A stretch of 64,000 nt of DNA from Candidatus Gastranaerophilales bacterium (lineage in GTDB: Bacteria > Cyanobacteriota > Vampirovibrionia > Gastranaerophilales > Gastranaerophilaceae): the NCBI GenBank assembly GCA_944322675.1, contig CALUPO010000002.1, forward strand, positions 146,264 through 210,263. The letters are read 5' to 3'. The position numbers were made by a program, and so were the translations under genes. Every line of letters starts with the position of its first letter. Within the stretch, counting starts at the first letter, position 1. The notes under the pieces were generated by a model, which saw only the letters and a list, made by a program, of their open reading frames with translations, made no database searches and was not told the DNA's origin. Shown here in pieces: positions 63,992-64,000 of the stretch.

Positions 63992-64000
63992 AAATATAAA

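Overview
The window is AT-rich and gene-dense, with a Gram-negative envelope (kdsB, a BamA-type Omp85 protein) and flagellar export genes (flhB end, flhA). The clearest lineage marker is the response regulator at 29178-29930. It reads like cyanobacterial RpaB/Ycf27, yet no photosynthesis gene is visible. Together with a full-length NifU, cyanobacterial-style signalling proteins, pilin-like genes and fermentative metabolism, this points to the non-photosynthetic cyanobacterial sister class Vampirovibrionia (Melainabacteria), most likely a gut Gastranaerophilales. That assignment is an inference. I saw no rRNA, tRNA or CRISPR array.

Layout. 1-3336: flagellar export genes with a membrane-anchored HAD-like protein between flhB and flhA. 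3424-8979: ilvBN, tlyA, a lineage-type membrane protein and pyk. 9058-11440: a small LuxR-type regulator and two peptide-type ABC permeases. 11441-13372: a GC-rich repeat region in which 101-bp inverted arms enclose a HigBA toxin-antitoxin pair, followed by a GC-rich tandem repeat. 13373-25637: a pilin-like protein, the accD-accA-prmA-kdsB run, obg, ftsH, two alcohol dehydrogenase-like genes and a GspL-like PilM/PilN fusion with PilO. 25768-36951: rlmB, the housekeeping sigma factor, a repeat protein behind a hairpin that can hide its ribosome binding site, rpaB, small membrane proteins, cdd, a sensor kinase with an HD-GYP regulator, a His-tailed membrane protein and a Bax-inhibitor-like protein. 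37140-47650: a 1049-residue helical repeat protein, ndk-tgt, a SNF2 ATPase and bamA. 47647-54896: a chemosensory and c-di-GMP cluster (HD protein, CheA-REC, MCP, REC-GGDEF, double CheW). 54988-64000: a 20-codon ORF, rpmE, metF, nifUS, a secreted hydrolase-like protein, three small accessory genes, sdaAB-sdaAA, tatD and tyrA.

The genes combine core metabolism (branched-chain amino acids, pyruvate, serine deamination, fatty acid initiation, Fe-S assembly) with surface and motility functions (flagellum, pili, outer membrane) under several two-component, chemosensory and c-di-GMP inputs. The observations most worth following up are the inverted-arm element carrying higBA, the ribosome-binding-site hairpin before the 468-residue repeat protein, the four-fold AAGGAT repeat before the 1049-residue protein, the chemosensory/c-di-GMP cluster, and several promoters placed so close to start codons that the mRNAs should be nearly leaderless.
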